From Mimachlamys varia (lineage: Eukaryota; Mollusca; Bivalvia; Pectinida; Pectinidae), in assembly GCA_947623455.1 (NCBI GenBank), contig OX392545.1, positions 22,790,001-22,854,000 on the forward strand: a stretch of DNA of 64,000 nt, read 5' to 3'. The notes beneath the pieces are model-generated. The model did no database searches. It had not been told where the DNA came from and saw only the letters and a program-made list of their open reading frames with translations. A program made the position numbers and the translations under genes. This document shows, piece by piece, positions 47,599 to 59,214 of this stretch. Position 1 is the stretch's first letter; every line of letters begins with the position of its first letter.

Positions 47599-47771
47599 TT
47601 GGTCCGACCTTTACCGATCCCATAACTGTGACCCCTGCTGTTGGCGTGGACGGTCAGTTGTACATGTATTCTGTTGGAACCAGTATCAAGTTAACGTGCA
47701 CCGGTACCGTTGGAACTGATAAGAAAACCCACCAGTGGTGTTACAGACGAGCCTCAGACGATGAATTTAAG
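47599..47771 (+). CDS. Gene B, first half of second Ig-like domain
   Basis: 173-nt exon, phase 1 in (tgttacag) and phase 0 out (AAG|gtgctt). It encodes VGPTFTDPITVTPAVGVDG at its start, then B-strand IKLTCTGTV and C-strand HQWCYRRASDDEFK. It is one codon shorter than the gene A exon, which is offset by the one-codon-longer signal exon. Sequence divergence from A is much larger here than in the first Ig exon. Confidence 0.9.
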
Positions 47772-48084
47772 GTGCTTAGCAATAACAACTGATATTGTTT
47801 ACCATTACCTAGTCCACCAAAACATTACCACTTTCTGTCTGTTCTCAGCTGTTTGTCTGGTGATGACTAGTGCTGTTGTTTTGAAATGTTTACAAATTTA
47901 CTTTAGGATAATTATCAGAAATGTTTACGGTCCCAAGATCCTCATCTGGTGATAATATCACCGCAACATATGGAAAGATATTTTTAGAAATTCTGCATTT
48001 TTTTTTTAAATGTTTCAGATCTTTGTAGTCTTTAGAAACTGATAAAACTAATACATATATCATTAACATGTTCAAAGATCACGT

Positions 48085-48735
48085 AACACACACATATGCT
48101 GCACCTCTTAAATTTAGTAATAGATCCAGTATGCCGAAAAAATGAATTAAACTGCATCATACAGCTGTATCAAAAACAGATGTTATGTACTAAAGAGCTT
48201 GTGCAGTGGCGTTTCGTCCGTCTATACATCGTAATTTGACCTGATTTGTTCTGAACTATCTAAAGTCAAATCGTGTCCAGTTTTCTAAAGGGTTTGGGCA
48301 TAATAGTGAAAAATGAATTAAACTGCATCATACAGCTGTATCAAAAACAGATGTTATGTACTAAAGAGCTTATGCAATTGCGTTTCGTCCGTTGTCCGTA
48401 CATCGTCATTTGACTAGATTTTTTTCTGAAGTATCTTAGGTCGATTCGTGTCCAGTTTTCTAAAGGGTTTGGGCATAATAGTGGAAGATAAACGTAGCAC
48501 TAGCACACACATGTGAGTGCATCTATAGAACTTCGGGGTCGATATAACATTCCAAACGACCATTACACTGAAGATGACGTAACACACACATATGCTACAC
48601 CTCTTAAATTGAGTAATAGATACAGTATGCCGAAAAAATGAATTGAACTGCATCATACAGCTGTTTCGTCCTCCTAGGACTCTTCAGTGATGCTAGGGGT
48701 CAAAAGGTAGGAATCCAAAATTTCTAACCACATCG
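48085..48735 (-). repeat. Arms of the long-inverted-repeat family with 171-bp tandem duplication
   Basis: gtaacacacacatatgctgc and aactgcatcatacagctgt landmarks occur at 48085-48190 and 48572-48730. Between them the stretch 48141-48311 is repeated at 48312-48482 (aatgaattaaactgcatcat to gtttgggcataatagtg). Confidence 0.75.
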
Positions 48736-49340
48736 GTGATGCTCGGGACCAAAATGTGGAAATCGTAATTTGCCTGAAAGATGACGTAACACGCACACAA
48801 TTGCCTGATAATTACTCTTTTATGTGTACGATTTTCCATCTTGGTCAAAGCTTTCCTGATTCGGGATTTTGATCCCACTCGGGACAGAGTGGTTGCACCC
48901 GATTGTGGAGACAGATATCAATAATAAAAAAAAAACATGTTCTACCTTTCTGTACTAACTTAAGAACTCGTCCCTTATTCTTTCTACAGTGTCTTTAGAA
49001 TAGAGATTGAGCGGTGGTCAATAAGGCAATGAAAATCGTTTCTTTGTTAATATCATTGATTTTCTGTTCGGATTATGGTTTTGTTGACGCTTTGTTTGCT
49101 TAACTTGAGAAATCATTACCGTTTAGCAAACTTGGTCAAAACGTTTAAAAAATTTGTTTCTTTTCCAAACGAAGGATCTTTGACTAAAATGAGTCATGTG
49201 CCTTTCGGTTCATAGTCTGATGATCCGGAACACAGTTTACTTTGACAATGTGCTTAGTTAGTGGGTAGAAATGCATTATAAACATATGCTATGACACGTC
49301 TTATGACAACAGCTCAGTTGCATTAATTACTCGTTTGCAG

Positions 49341-49539
49341 GTTTATCCAGACGCATCTCATATTCAACAAAACAACGACTCTTTGATTCCGGATGGGTGT
49401 AATTTCCGGCGCACTAGTACGCTTACTTATATCGTGACGTCATCAGACAACAGTACCACATTTATGTGTGCGCCGTACGCTGGGGGAGTGTGTGACATGA
49501 TTGGCTCCGATTCGAAGACAAACTTTACTATCAAAAACG
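49341..49539 (+). CDS. Gene B, second half of second Ig-like domain
   Basis: 199-nt exon, phase 0 in (gtttgcag|GTT) and phase 1 out (AAC G|gtagga). It begins VYPDASHIQQNNDSLIPDGC, then STLTYIVTSSD, TTFMCAPYAGGVCD and TNFTIKN. The extra Cys pair is kept. The open phase 1 end expects a stalk or tail exon downstream. Joined from either signal exon, B is open for 844 nt (281 codons) to this point. Confidence 0.9.
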
Positions 49540-51307
49540 GTAGGAAATACTACTATATGATGGTATCGAACTTTCGCTTTGCCTTTCTCGATTTCAAAGC
49601 ACGTTTAAAACAATAGATTCAAGTGAAAATTCTGTAACATGTGGCATTGACATTTAATTTATTCTTTCACATTTGTGTACAATTTTAGTCTTCCTACTGA
49701 TAATTCACATAAACAGGTGTTTGTATGTTATGTCAAACAGTCAAAAGAGGTCTAACAATAAAATGTATCAATATTATACTAGCTCAATACCACAATTTGA
49801 ACTAATTGAATAAATATGATTAATTTTGATAACCTAATATGGAAATATTTCAGAAGCGGTGCTGTATTCATTTACAGCGGTAGTAAAATTAAATGGTTTA
49901 ATTTGAAAATGATTGTTAATGAACGTATAATATGAAATGCTGCTCTTTATGATTCACATTGCTTAGGTATAACGATAATATTTTATTTTCTAATCGTTTT
50001 TAAAAGTTTTGTTTTAGCACGGTTTAATTTCTAGAGGCACATTTTTAGAGGCACCAATGAAATGTTTATTTCTTGATAATGAATATAATTTTGATGCATT
50101 TATGTTCCATATACGCAATATTTGATACATACTGTTGTTACATATCACTACATGCACTGTACATTATTTGTATTTCGCGCGCTTAACTTGTAAATAACTT
50201 TACGCGATTGGACAAGACAATGGCATCGATGAAAACATTAACGTAAATTTTCATGGCATGGGATAAACTGCCAATACGCAAACTGCAGCTTGTGGTAAGT
50301 ACCCTAAACCCATGATTTAGTTTATATATTAATACCATGTCCCTACGAAACTTATGGCACAGGGATTCGAGAAATGCAGGTTGATGAAGACTATGGGCAA
50401 GTTTTTTGGTCGCCATCTTGATATCATGGAGAAATATTCTGTATCTTTGTGTGATATGAAGATGGACGTTTTTGAGTTTGCTTGTTAGTGTGTTTGCTTG
50501 TTGTGATGACAATGATGACTCGGTTCTCATTTTGAGGATTGATGCTTACTTGGATGTGACCAAGATTTAAATGGCGAGTGTCGTCGATGAAGCAGAAGAC
50601 GCTTACTCTTCCGGAACACCTGGTCTTATTCTCTTGTGCTTTTACGAGAGTCTCCATGTAAATCTTTCCTTTGTTCCTATTTTGCCCCTAGTTTAATCGA
50701 TTTTGAGTTCGGATTATGGTTTTGTTGACGCTTTGGTATTCTCTGATTTTTTTTTATTGCTATTTGTAGTGCTGTGTAGATAAACAGGGACGTGTTTACT
50801 TATGTATGTAGTCTATAAGTGTACGCGCGAACAGGTGTGCGCTATCATTGTTTATATTATACCATACCAGTCATAAAGCAATCACATGTAGTTAAAGTTT
50901 AGGAGTGGGCTATATATAGGGATTGAAAGTCATTTTTTTAACTTTCATAACACTATGAAAGTTTTAAAAAAAAATGACGCAAGGGCATTCTCCATGTTAT
51001 TCGAAGCGGCGCGACAAGACTCATTGAACAAGCTTGATCTATGACGTCATTATTAAACCACGTGCTACGTCTCGAGAACCATTGCTTTCATACTTTTATG
51101 AATAGCATTTTGTCATTATTATTACTTACATTAAAGTAGTATTTGTGGTATAGGAATATGTATTAGGTAGTTAGGTCACTGTAATTAATTTATCTGTGTA
51201 ATAAGCGTTAGTTATGGCAATAGTGAATTTAATATCATTCCTATTTGTATTGAAAGGTAACCTTATGTTATATCTGACGGTATGGAGTTGTACATCTGTT
51301 ATTGTAG
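49540..51307. other. Gene B downstream DNA, no membrane exon seen
   Basis: I looked for a P-W-IVV-type membrane exon here and to 53121 and found none. The stretch holds METLVKA copy 4 (50395-50750, minus frame METLVKAQENKTRCSGRVSV) and an inverted partial foldback element (50921-51115) with gatctatgacgtcattatta. Confidence 0.55.
50395..50750 (-). repeat. Copy 4 of the METLVKA-ORF repeat family
   Basis: 77-residue minus-strand frame, the cleanest of the four copies, ending in KIQNISP. It begins near ttttttggtcgccatcttga on the plus strand and ends after gttttgttgacgctttggta with a T-run. Confidence 0.8.
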
Positions 51308-51354
51308 CTAATTCCTGGCACTACCAACATATTGATGGTCGAAGGCACTGTTAA
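51308..51354 (+). CDS. Gene B, candidate short tail exon
   Basis: Acceptor gttattgtag at 51307. Entered in phase 1, as gene B requires, it reads ANSWHYQHIDGRRHC and stops at 51352-51354. It is followed by about 450 bp of apparent 3' UTR with AATAAA at 51811-51816. Joined straight to 49539 it would give a 296-residue protein without a membrane helix. Weak, because the exon is short and has no paralogue. Confidence 0.3.
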
Positions 51355-51849
51355 CCCTCTCCTCATAGACGGATAGCGGTCCTGTGGTCATAGTGGAAAC
51401 ATAGTTGAGGTGTATACATTTGGACACTTCTCAGGGAGATATGGTGGCTCATGGCAGGAGATCATTCGGTGAACGAGGTGGTCAAGACAGTGGACACAAT
51501 GGACATATGTGTTGTTGATACTTAGTGACTTGGTGGATGTTGGTGCCTGATGAGTTGGTGGTTTTAGATAACTACCGTGAGTACTTACCAGAGTTAGATC
51601 ATTGTGTTATCACCCTAAGCAATAACTTATCACAATGGAATGGAATACTACAAACTCATACATTTGTCAGATTATCCATATCATTCTTAAGTGGAATAAA
51701 GCCCACTATATTTTGTGCAATATTTCATTATTTTTCATGTGATCATTTGTATTCGTGAAAGTGAAAGAGAGTGTTATATGTATGTGAACCATGGTTTTAT
51801 ATGTATTTTAAATAAAGTTGTATATAGTGTACTTTAACTTGTCTCTCTT

Positions 51850-53121
51850 GTTTTCTTATTAGAATTAGCAATTCGCTCAACCCCTTACAAATGTTCCCTT
51901 CGACACCACGCCCCCCCCCCCAACTTCCCCCATTTCTTCTTATCCTTCAATGCAATTACCAACATATGTCGACGGAGAGGGTGTTCATTTAAGGTATGTA
52001 TAAGTAAAGTTCATCATGAAAAACTAAAAAGGTAAGTTATTTTTTTGTCTTTTTCCCACACAAAACATTATTATAATTTTGACAATAAAAATTGCTTAGC
52101 TATACATGACAATATGTTAAGTTAAAATTCATTAATGATTTTGTTTTTAATTTGCATTTGATTTCATACAGATTTAACGGGTGTATTTTATGCAATGTTC
52201 ACAATGTATGTTTATTAATGTTTATGAACTATTAAATGATATTTGCATTGATAATTGTATAGACAAATTATTTAAATAGGTATGAAAACACATCATCTGT
52301 CAGGCAGAATACTGACATTCTTAATATCTCACCAGTAATGAAGGTGATTGTTGATTTGGTTTGGTTTCGTTTGATTGTTTTTACGTCCTATTAACAGCTA
52401 TGGTTATTTAAGGACGGCTTCCCGATGTATGCGAAGTACGAACTGGATCGGTCGTCATCATCTGAAATAGTGAAATTTGTCACCATCGACGTGATTTAAA
52501 GGCCCAATATACGTAACTTTCGGCAAAACTTGAAGCGAAAATCAAGCCTAATAACTTTTTATATTTATAGATTTAGTTAAGATTAAGTGATATCAGCAAT
52601 ATTCAAGATGAATTCTTACGCGTTACCGGTACAGCAGCAGTTGAATCTCTGTATATGTAAACACACGTCCATTTTGAACTGTCTCCTAACTTCGGCGTGT
52701 TGTTGAAGTGGGCCCCACCTGAATCTTTGGATTTTTCTGTCAAGAGATTCTTGTTAGTTACCGCACAGGTTTACTTCGTTTTTGACTTAGTTTTGCATGG
52801 TTATCGACTGGATTTTTTTCAGAATTTTTCAGAATCACGAAAAGTTTCCTGAAGTTACGTATATTGGGCCTTTAAAGTGATATCAGTTTCTCACGATAAA
52901 TATAACATGTGCATACATTATAAAAAACAGATATGAAAAGAAACGTAAGTTTTATGTTGTTAAATTGATACAATTGGCATCTGATCTTGAATTTTCATGG
53001 CATTTACCACCTAAAACACGCGTTTGTTCGTTTATTTTTTAAACTGCATTGTATGTTATTAAGGTCTTTATCAGTCAGACAAATAAGCACCATTTCTTAC
53101 TGGACAGGTAGTGATATACAG
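51850..53121. other. Uncharacterised stretch between candidate tail exons
   Basis: No gene recognised. An 11-C run is at 51911-51921. An inverted SINE tail (gtttttacgtcctattaaca) is near 52377-52396. A pair of related stretches, aaaggcccaatatacgtaac (52498) and gttacgtatattgggccttt (52853), forms an inverted repeat enclosing about 340 bp. Confidence 0.5.
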
Positions 53122-53172
53122 ACACACTGGCAGACCTACAACACGGAGGAACAAAGAAAACGAAACTAACAG
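53122..53172 (+). CDS. Gene B, candidate penultimate exon
   Basis: 51-nt, phase 1-1 exon between gatatacag and gtgaga, encoding DTLADLQHGGTKKTKLT. The phase matches the stalk exons of A, Z and C, and the splice sites look good, but there is no sequence similarity to them. Its link to gene B rests on phase and order only. Confidence 0.35.
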
Positions 53173-54049
53173 GTGAGAACCTAAAAATAATTTGTGGACT
53201 GGAATATTTCAATATTGTAGGTAAAGAACAGTCCTCCAGACTTTTTATTTTAAAGAAAGAACATACAAAATTTAGGAACATATTTCTTAAGTGAATTTTA
53301 GGTATTGCCAATGGAACAAACAGTACCCCTGACCCTGAGTTTATGTAAGCAAATATCTGAAAAAAGACATTTTATTCGAATTTTTCAAAACTTTTCTTCA
53401 TCATGCCAAGTAAGGTACATCAATTCTTGAATTTGAAGCCAGGCAATTACATTCAATTAATTCACTCAAAAGCTAAATGGGTAAGTTTAAATGCTATGAA
53501 TTCGTGATTCGATTCCACAAGGCATATATTACACAAAGGTTTAGAAGAAGCCTTTTTTGATAAAACACATAACTTATCACTGAAATAGAAACAACAGACA
53601 TCTAATCAAATGTCATATCTATATTACAGTCGATTATTTTAGATCAAATCAACATTGAGTGCGGTTCAGTCATGCGTTTCATTGTGTGTAATGCTGTGTT
53701 AGAGAGAGTATATGTAAACATTAATATTGTTGATTACAGATATCAATATGAATGCATGTTAGTCCAGGTATTAGAACGCATAATTATGTTATGTTTATAG
53801 TAAAGTGTGTTCAGGTGAGTGCGTATGCGTGTATGAAAAAGTATTGAAGCCATGAGTGGCAAAATCTACCTTTAAAATGTTATATAAATAATGTTATTTG
53901 TTAAATTCTGAACCCGCACGATAGCATAGTTTAGGTTATTGCTTTCTATCTAAAATTGTAATATTATTTTCTATAGATTTAATTGAAGTCTTGTGTAAAT
54001 GTAGTATGTGAAATGTTTTACTTAGTTGTTCTTGTTATTATTTTCAAAG

Positions 54050-54159
54050 CTTCATGTGACGGTTACGAACACCGACGATCTCAATCAGGGCCTGCGAGTT
54101 ACGGCAACCGGACCGACACCAGTCAAGGTCAGCCTACAACAGGGAAACAAGTCAGATGA
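54050..54159 (+). CDS. Candidate terminal exon with poly(A) signal
   Basis: Acceptor ttattttcaaag at 54049. In phase 1 it reads A-SCDGYEHRRSQSGPASYG, then NRTDTSQGQPTTGKQVR and a stop at 54157-54159. Polar, basic and with two tyrosines, like a cytoplasmic tail. AATAAA occurs at about 54534. Joined after 53172 it makes gene B 1005 nt (334 residues) in frame. A different frame is also open, so the frame choice depends on phase 1 entry. Confidence 0.4.
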
Positions 54160-54559
54160 CTTGAGGACAGAGAAACACTAACGTGGCCATCAGCCGACAC
54201 AGCTCTGACTTGTCGGAGGCTTCAGTATGTACGTCTTTGTTACCAGTAGATGGTGACTATTGTGTATTACACCAACATGCTATCCTAGGTGGATTGCATT
54301 GCCCTGTGTGGTAATTGGTGTCCTGTGTGGAACCTGTGATCCTTTGTGGAATTTGATGTCCTTTGTTGAACTTGATGTCCTGACTATCATTTGCTCGTCA
54401 TTGTGAATGAAGAGGAGAGACGTGGACGCTAACGCAACACTGTGATCTCTTCATGTTGCTTAGAGACTATTATGGTATAATCGTTATTGTGCGAAACTGA
54501 GTATGTTTGTGAGTGTGCTTTGTATATATTGTAAATAAATTGTAAATTGTACTTAAATC

Positions 54560-57129
54560 TTGTTTTTTCATTTTCCGTAAAACTACTCAACGCTCATCCT
54601 GCGTTACATGAAAAACGAGGATTTTTTTATCCTGCAATAAACTGGTATAATTACGGCATGTGTCTTTAAAATGAGTACCCTTCAATTCGTTCAAGAGTAG
54701 GTCTGTGACATATATGTAGCTTTTCGTTTGCTGAATCACACATTGAATTTAATTATATTAAGGGGGACGTTATAGCGTTCTACTAGTAATTTGCATTGGT
54801 CGTAGAGTTTAAATTCTCGATCGGAAGTATGTGATTATTAGTATAAGTCCGTTACCGGCGAAGTCAGAGGGGACTATTAGTTTACATTAATTTTGTACCT
54901 GCCGTCTGTCTGTCTGTCACCTATTTGGAGTTTTGATGCTTTATCTCTGTATCTTATACACATATTGCAATTTGGTATACAGATCCATTTAATTTGGTTA
55001 CGGTGGAATGATTTTTCACAGAGTTACGGCCCTTTGACTACGTTCATTTCCAATAATTCACAGTTTCCGTTCATTATCCTGCAAACTAGAGTTGTTTTGC
55101 AAAACACTATACTTGAGAACGTGCAAAGTTTCTATGACATCGACAGGAATACATGTTAGTGATCTATGCAAATTATCCAGTTCGAGTCCCAATTGTATGG
55201 TGTCATCATCGCAGAGTTAACCACGGCTTATGTAAACTTCATGCTGTTACATATATTGACCGTTTTCACGTTTGTAAGTTTTGAAATGAAATCTATGTCC
55301 GCAGATGGGGCTATATTGAACAGAACGGTTATGAACCATTTACAGAAAAATTGAATGATTCTTTGTTTTTGTTTAGTTTATGAGATCATAAATCCAATTG
55401 ACCACGAGGTAAATAGCTCCATTGGATTTATGATCTCATAAATTAAACAAAATCCTTAATTACATCTTTACGTAAGTTAGCAATATTGCCAGTAAAGGTA
55501 ATCTTTCCTACATGTACCGTTCTGTGTCCCCACGTAGGGCCAAAAATCATCAATAATCGATAAGATCTTCTGCAAGTATTCTATTGGTTGAAAAATTGTA
55601 TTAGAACTTTAGAGATTAACAACACTGCTTTGTGTTTGGCAGGTTAACGTCCGTCTACTGTTCCTGGCTTTGAACGGCCCTGCAAGATTACAATGTGATA
55701 GTACATTCCAGCTGAACTAGATCTCTGACTGTAAATAAAATTTTGCCGGTATATAGTCGCCATAATCATGCGTTGTCTTTCTTATATACTAGTACATACA
55801 TTTAAAATTGTATGTGGAAGCATAGACATATTTACTTACGAAAATATCCGCAAAATCATTTTATGATGATGTACAAAATTTAAATGTAATGGTGTTGGTT
55901 TCATGATGTAACTCTCTATGGGTACCTTATTGTTCCGTACTACTGTAGTTTGAAGTGTCACTTGAAACATGGAAGATGGAAGTCTATTCGATTTAGTAAG
56001 ATGTCTGTCAAATACACGAAGACGAGAACTTGAACTCAATTGGAATAACAAACAGTGCTTTGTCATATCAACTTTATTTTCCGTTCAAAACTTTAAACTC
56101 TGAAATGACGGTAAAGGGTGAAAGTTTATAGAAGCAACGAAAAATACTCATAAGCACCCACAAAAGAGTATGTTTTCGTTAAATCAGCACAATGTCATGA
56201 TCACAGTAACGGTTATCGTTTTACTTTAACGCATGTATTTTGTTTATTATACACTACAGACTTACATGTCCTATAAATGATATTATGCCACAAGACCTTT
56301 CCCTGGGAGACAGCAGATACACAGCTTGTATGCAGCATCAATGTAATTATTGTTTCATTAAACACTTAACATGTTGTCAAAGGACAACGAGAATAGCATC
56401 TTAATGATTTAAAACAAGATACATTCACTATTTACACTATACTATATAACCTTACACATCTGATCCTGTCTACAAGTTTTAGGGTGCTGTCCAGGTTTTA
56501 CCTACTAACAGGTTTTATGTCATCTTTAATGTGTATGCTTGTCTGCATACATATTTAAGAGCCATTGGAATATAATTAAAACTTTTGTTGTCCTCGTGAA
56601 GCATATTCCAACTCAGGAATGTTGTAGACATCAAAGACGATGATAATAAAACAAGCATGAACATTCCTGGTGATTCCTCTCCCATTTACCTTCCGTTGAT
56701 GTGAAAAAAGGGTTTCCACAGCGAATTTCCCCAATAACGCCAATTAATATTGTCTCTTACTATATCGGCGTCTCACCTGTTAACAAAAAGGCAGAAAGAT
56801 GATTACGTATTAAATCAGCAGAAAAATTATAATTTATACTTAAACAAGCATATTTACCTTATCTGTGTACAGTGTAAAACGAAGTAATTTGAGCCCCTAG
56901 AACTTAAACAAGCAATGGTTATTGAGTAAAGCTCGATCGAGATATAAGAATGGATTTATTTGCCTTTATCTGTTTATACATGGCCAACGAGTTGAGTTAT
57001 CATTGAACTAAAATGAAACTTAAAAAAAATGTTATGCATCATGTATTTACAATGTACTTAATGTGTTATAAATATAAAACGTACCATTCTCCAATCATAT
57101 TTCCCCTACCATTCACTGTATTGCAGATG
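54560..57129. other. Convergent interval between genes B and C
   Basis: No gene recognised. A near-perfect hairpin lies at 55367-55452: ttttgtttagtttatgagat... pairs with atctcataaattaaacaaaa, arms of about 32 nt, loop about 22 nt. A candidate minus-strand poly(A) signal for gene C (tttatt on the plus strand) is at 56954-56959. The open frames at 54893-55354 have no recognisable features. Confidence 0.5.
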
Positions 57130-57148
57130 TCAACCTCTCGACCGTAAC
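57130..57148 (-). CDS. Gene C, terminal exon (basic stub tail)
   Basis: Minus-strand acceptor tcttttacag, then G plus TTACGGTCGAGAGGTTGA. Joined in phase 2 to the membrane exon it gives KRRLRSRG and a stop. It aligns weakly with the 40-nt exon of gene Z (LRERVEY region), with the stop just before where the tyrosine would be. So C would have no tyrosine in its tail. A different frame of the same segment is open for about 25 codons, but the phase does not fit. Confidence 0.5.
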
Positions 57149-57922
57149 CTGTAAAAGATATTACATATGACTATACACTATAAAAAGTTTGTCTATCCAA
57201 GAAATAATCTTGGGGTGGATGGTGTTCATTTGTAGGCGTCGACAGGTGATACATTATTCATTTCGGTTTATAAATAGTTTATTTTATCGATCATTTGTTT
57301 GCCCTTGTTACCTACCCTGTTTTGAAGGTTCTTTATCTTGTAAAATAATATTAATGTTATCACTACACGCTGAGAACTGAAGGATATACAAATACCTTGC
57401 TTATTAACCGGTACATTTTAGAAGAACACAGCACATTATGGGTCTATCGTCAATGGATATTGAATGTAAACAAATCGTTGAATCGCAAACTAAGTATGGT
57501 TTCAATTTGGGTAAATTATCCATGCTATACCAAATATAAGTAACGCTCATATTTTATTTTTACAATGAACACAACGGCAGACTCCATAGGGCTTTCACGA
57601 GTCGAGTTTAGATTGGTACAAAATATCAACTCTGTCTTTTCGTCATAAAATATCTAACAAGAGGCATAAGACCTGATCGGTTTTTATCTCCAGCAGTTAG
57701 AGATGCCTCCAACCAAATTAAATAAGTTGCAAATAAACGTTCATGGACAAAATGTCGTCCGATCTTATTAGCTAATACCTGAACAAAACATAGTTTGAGC
57801 TAATACCTGAACAAAACATAGTAACTTATCAACAGGATTTTCCATTGTTTAAAAGATATTGAAATGTCCTTGAAAGTCAAAGTTATGACCACACTATAGT
57901 CAGATAAAACGCCGTAAATTAC

Positions 57923-58007
57923 CTTCGTTTGAAGAGGATTATGGTGACCGAAATGATATTGATCACTATGGATACCACGGCAATGGAGATCCAGGTCACT
58001 ACGTTAC
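57923..58007 (-). CDS. Gene C, transmembrane exon
   Basis: 85-nt minus-strand exon after tgtttaaaag, phase 1 in and phase 2 out (CGA AG|gtaatt). It encodes NVVTWISIAVVSIVINIISV then TIILFKRR: one helix with a basic cytoplasmic end. Same V-W start pattern as the A and Z membrane exons but 20 nt shorter and diverged. Other frames are closed by stops, which supports this reading. Confidence 0.78.
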
Positions 58008-58277
58008 CTTTTAAACAACACAGTGTTACATAAGCATGGTTTAAAATGTTACATTCAGTTCTAATGGGGATTTTTTCAAACACAAAATAACCATTATACT
58101 TCATTTGATAAAACTTTCGGATAATAAATAAGGTTACAAATTCTTTGCGTTTTATTCCAGGATAATAACGGTGGGTATGAAGTCTTATTGTTTTTATTTA
58201 AAAAAACTAATATTTCCTCTCTTTTTTAACAGCTATTCCTCAATTCCTGATAAGATAATTAATAAAACAATACTCAC

Positions 58278-58334
58278 ATCTAGATTTCATTGGGACAGTG
58301 TTACTGTCGGACGATGACGTCACAGGGGGCACAT
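58278..58334 (-). CDS. Gene C, stalk exon
   Basis: 57-nt minus-strand exon, phase 1-1, between tgttatcag and gtgagt. It encodes DVPPVTSSSDSNTVPMKSR. The DVP start and Ser/Thr/Pro content match the stalk exons of Z (1409) and A (29219). Confidence 0.78.
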
Positions 58335-58559
58335 CTGATAACAGAAAAGTACCAGTTCTTTCTCAAAACACTGAAACCCTGTCACAATTTTCAACATCGA
58401 CTCTTTTGTGAAATAACATGTTTGCATAAAATATGAAGCTATATACCATTGTGCTTCTGAACATGGTGAACCAAAGGTCTATGGAGTGAATAAGTCGAAA
58501 TATGGATAGGATCATCTTTTTAGGCAAGGGTTACGATCCGTAATTCTTTTATTGAAGGT

Positions 58560-58850
58560 GGGATAGGGTTGAAAAAAAAATTGAGAGAATACCAAAGCGT
58601 CAACTAAACCATAATCCAAACTCAATTCGATTAAACTAGAGGCAAAATAGGAACAAAGATGACGTAACACACACACATGCTTCACCTCTTAAATTAAGTA
58701 ATAGATACAATATGCCGAAAAAATGAATTAAACAAAGGAACGATTTACGTGGATACCCTCGTAAAAGCACAAGATAATAAGACCAGGTGTTCCGGAAGAG
58801 TAAGCGTATTCTGCTTCATCGAGACAACCGTTATGTAAATGTTGGTCACA
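58560..58850 (-). repeat. Chimeric repeat: METLVKA-family fragment with an inverted-repeat arm
   Basis: Minus-oriented METLVKA-family sequence (gagaataccaaagcgtcaac ... ggtgttccggaagagtaagc) is interrupted at about 58655-58735 by an arm of the long-inverted-repeat family (gatgacgtaacacacacaca ... aaaaaatgaattaaac). Confidence 0.65.
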
Positions 58851-59015
58851 TCCAATCACAAAAATGTAAAACTCGTGGATTATATACCCTAGATATAATT
58901 TTCACGTAGTGGTGATTCCGCAAATTTCGATGCCTTTGTGTATTAAGCGAAATTGACACTATTGCAAATATTAATAACTTTACAGTATTTATGCGACTGA
59001 AGCTGATCAGCGTAC

Positions 59016-59214
59016 CGTTAGTGAGGGTGAAGCTTGCTTTCAGGCCGTACCAGCTCTGTCCACATCCACGACCTTGGTTAGGCTCACAAGTAAAGGTCGT
59101 ATTCCTGTCCCCTGGTCTCACTGTGTAAGTCAAAGAACTGGTGCGAATGTAGTTACATCCCTCAGCAAATAAATCGAGCTCATTTTGTTGAATGTCTGTT
59201 CCGTATGGGTATGT
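59016..59214 (-). CDS. Gene C, second half of second Ig-like domain
   Basis: 199-nt minus-strand exon, phase 0 in (tttttag|ACA) and phase 1 out (AAC G|gtacgc). It starts TYPYGTDIQQNELDLFAEGC, then SSLTYTVRPGD, TTFTCEPNQGRGCG and KASFTLTN. Same length as the gene B exon, same cysteine pattern (EGC, FTC, RGC). This identifies gene C as a family member in inverted orientation. Its upstream exons (signal, Ig1, first half of Ig2) were not found up to 64000. Confidence 0.9.

Noticed and set aside
49702..49728. Micro-exon (VFLLIIHIN) as the missing gene B membrane exon
   Set aside because: Too short for a membrane helix and leaves in phase 2, incompatible with the phase 1 tail candidates.
51863..51992. 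Possible exon between cttattag and AAG|gtatgt
   Set aside because: Splice signals are plausible and the frame is open, but it spans an 11-C run, has no similarity to the family and leaves in phase 0, which fits no downstream candidate.
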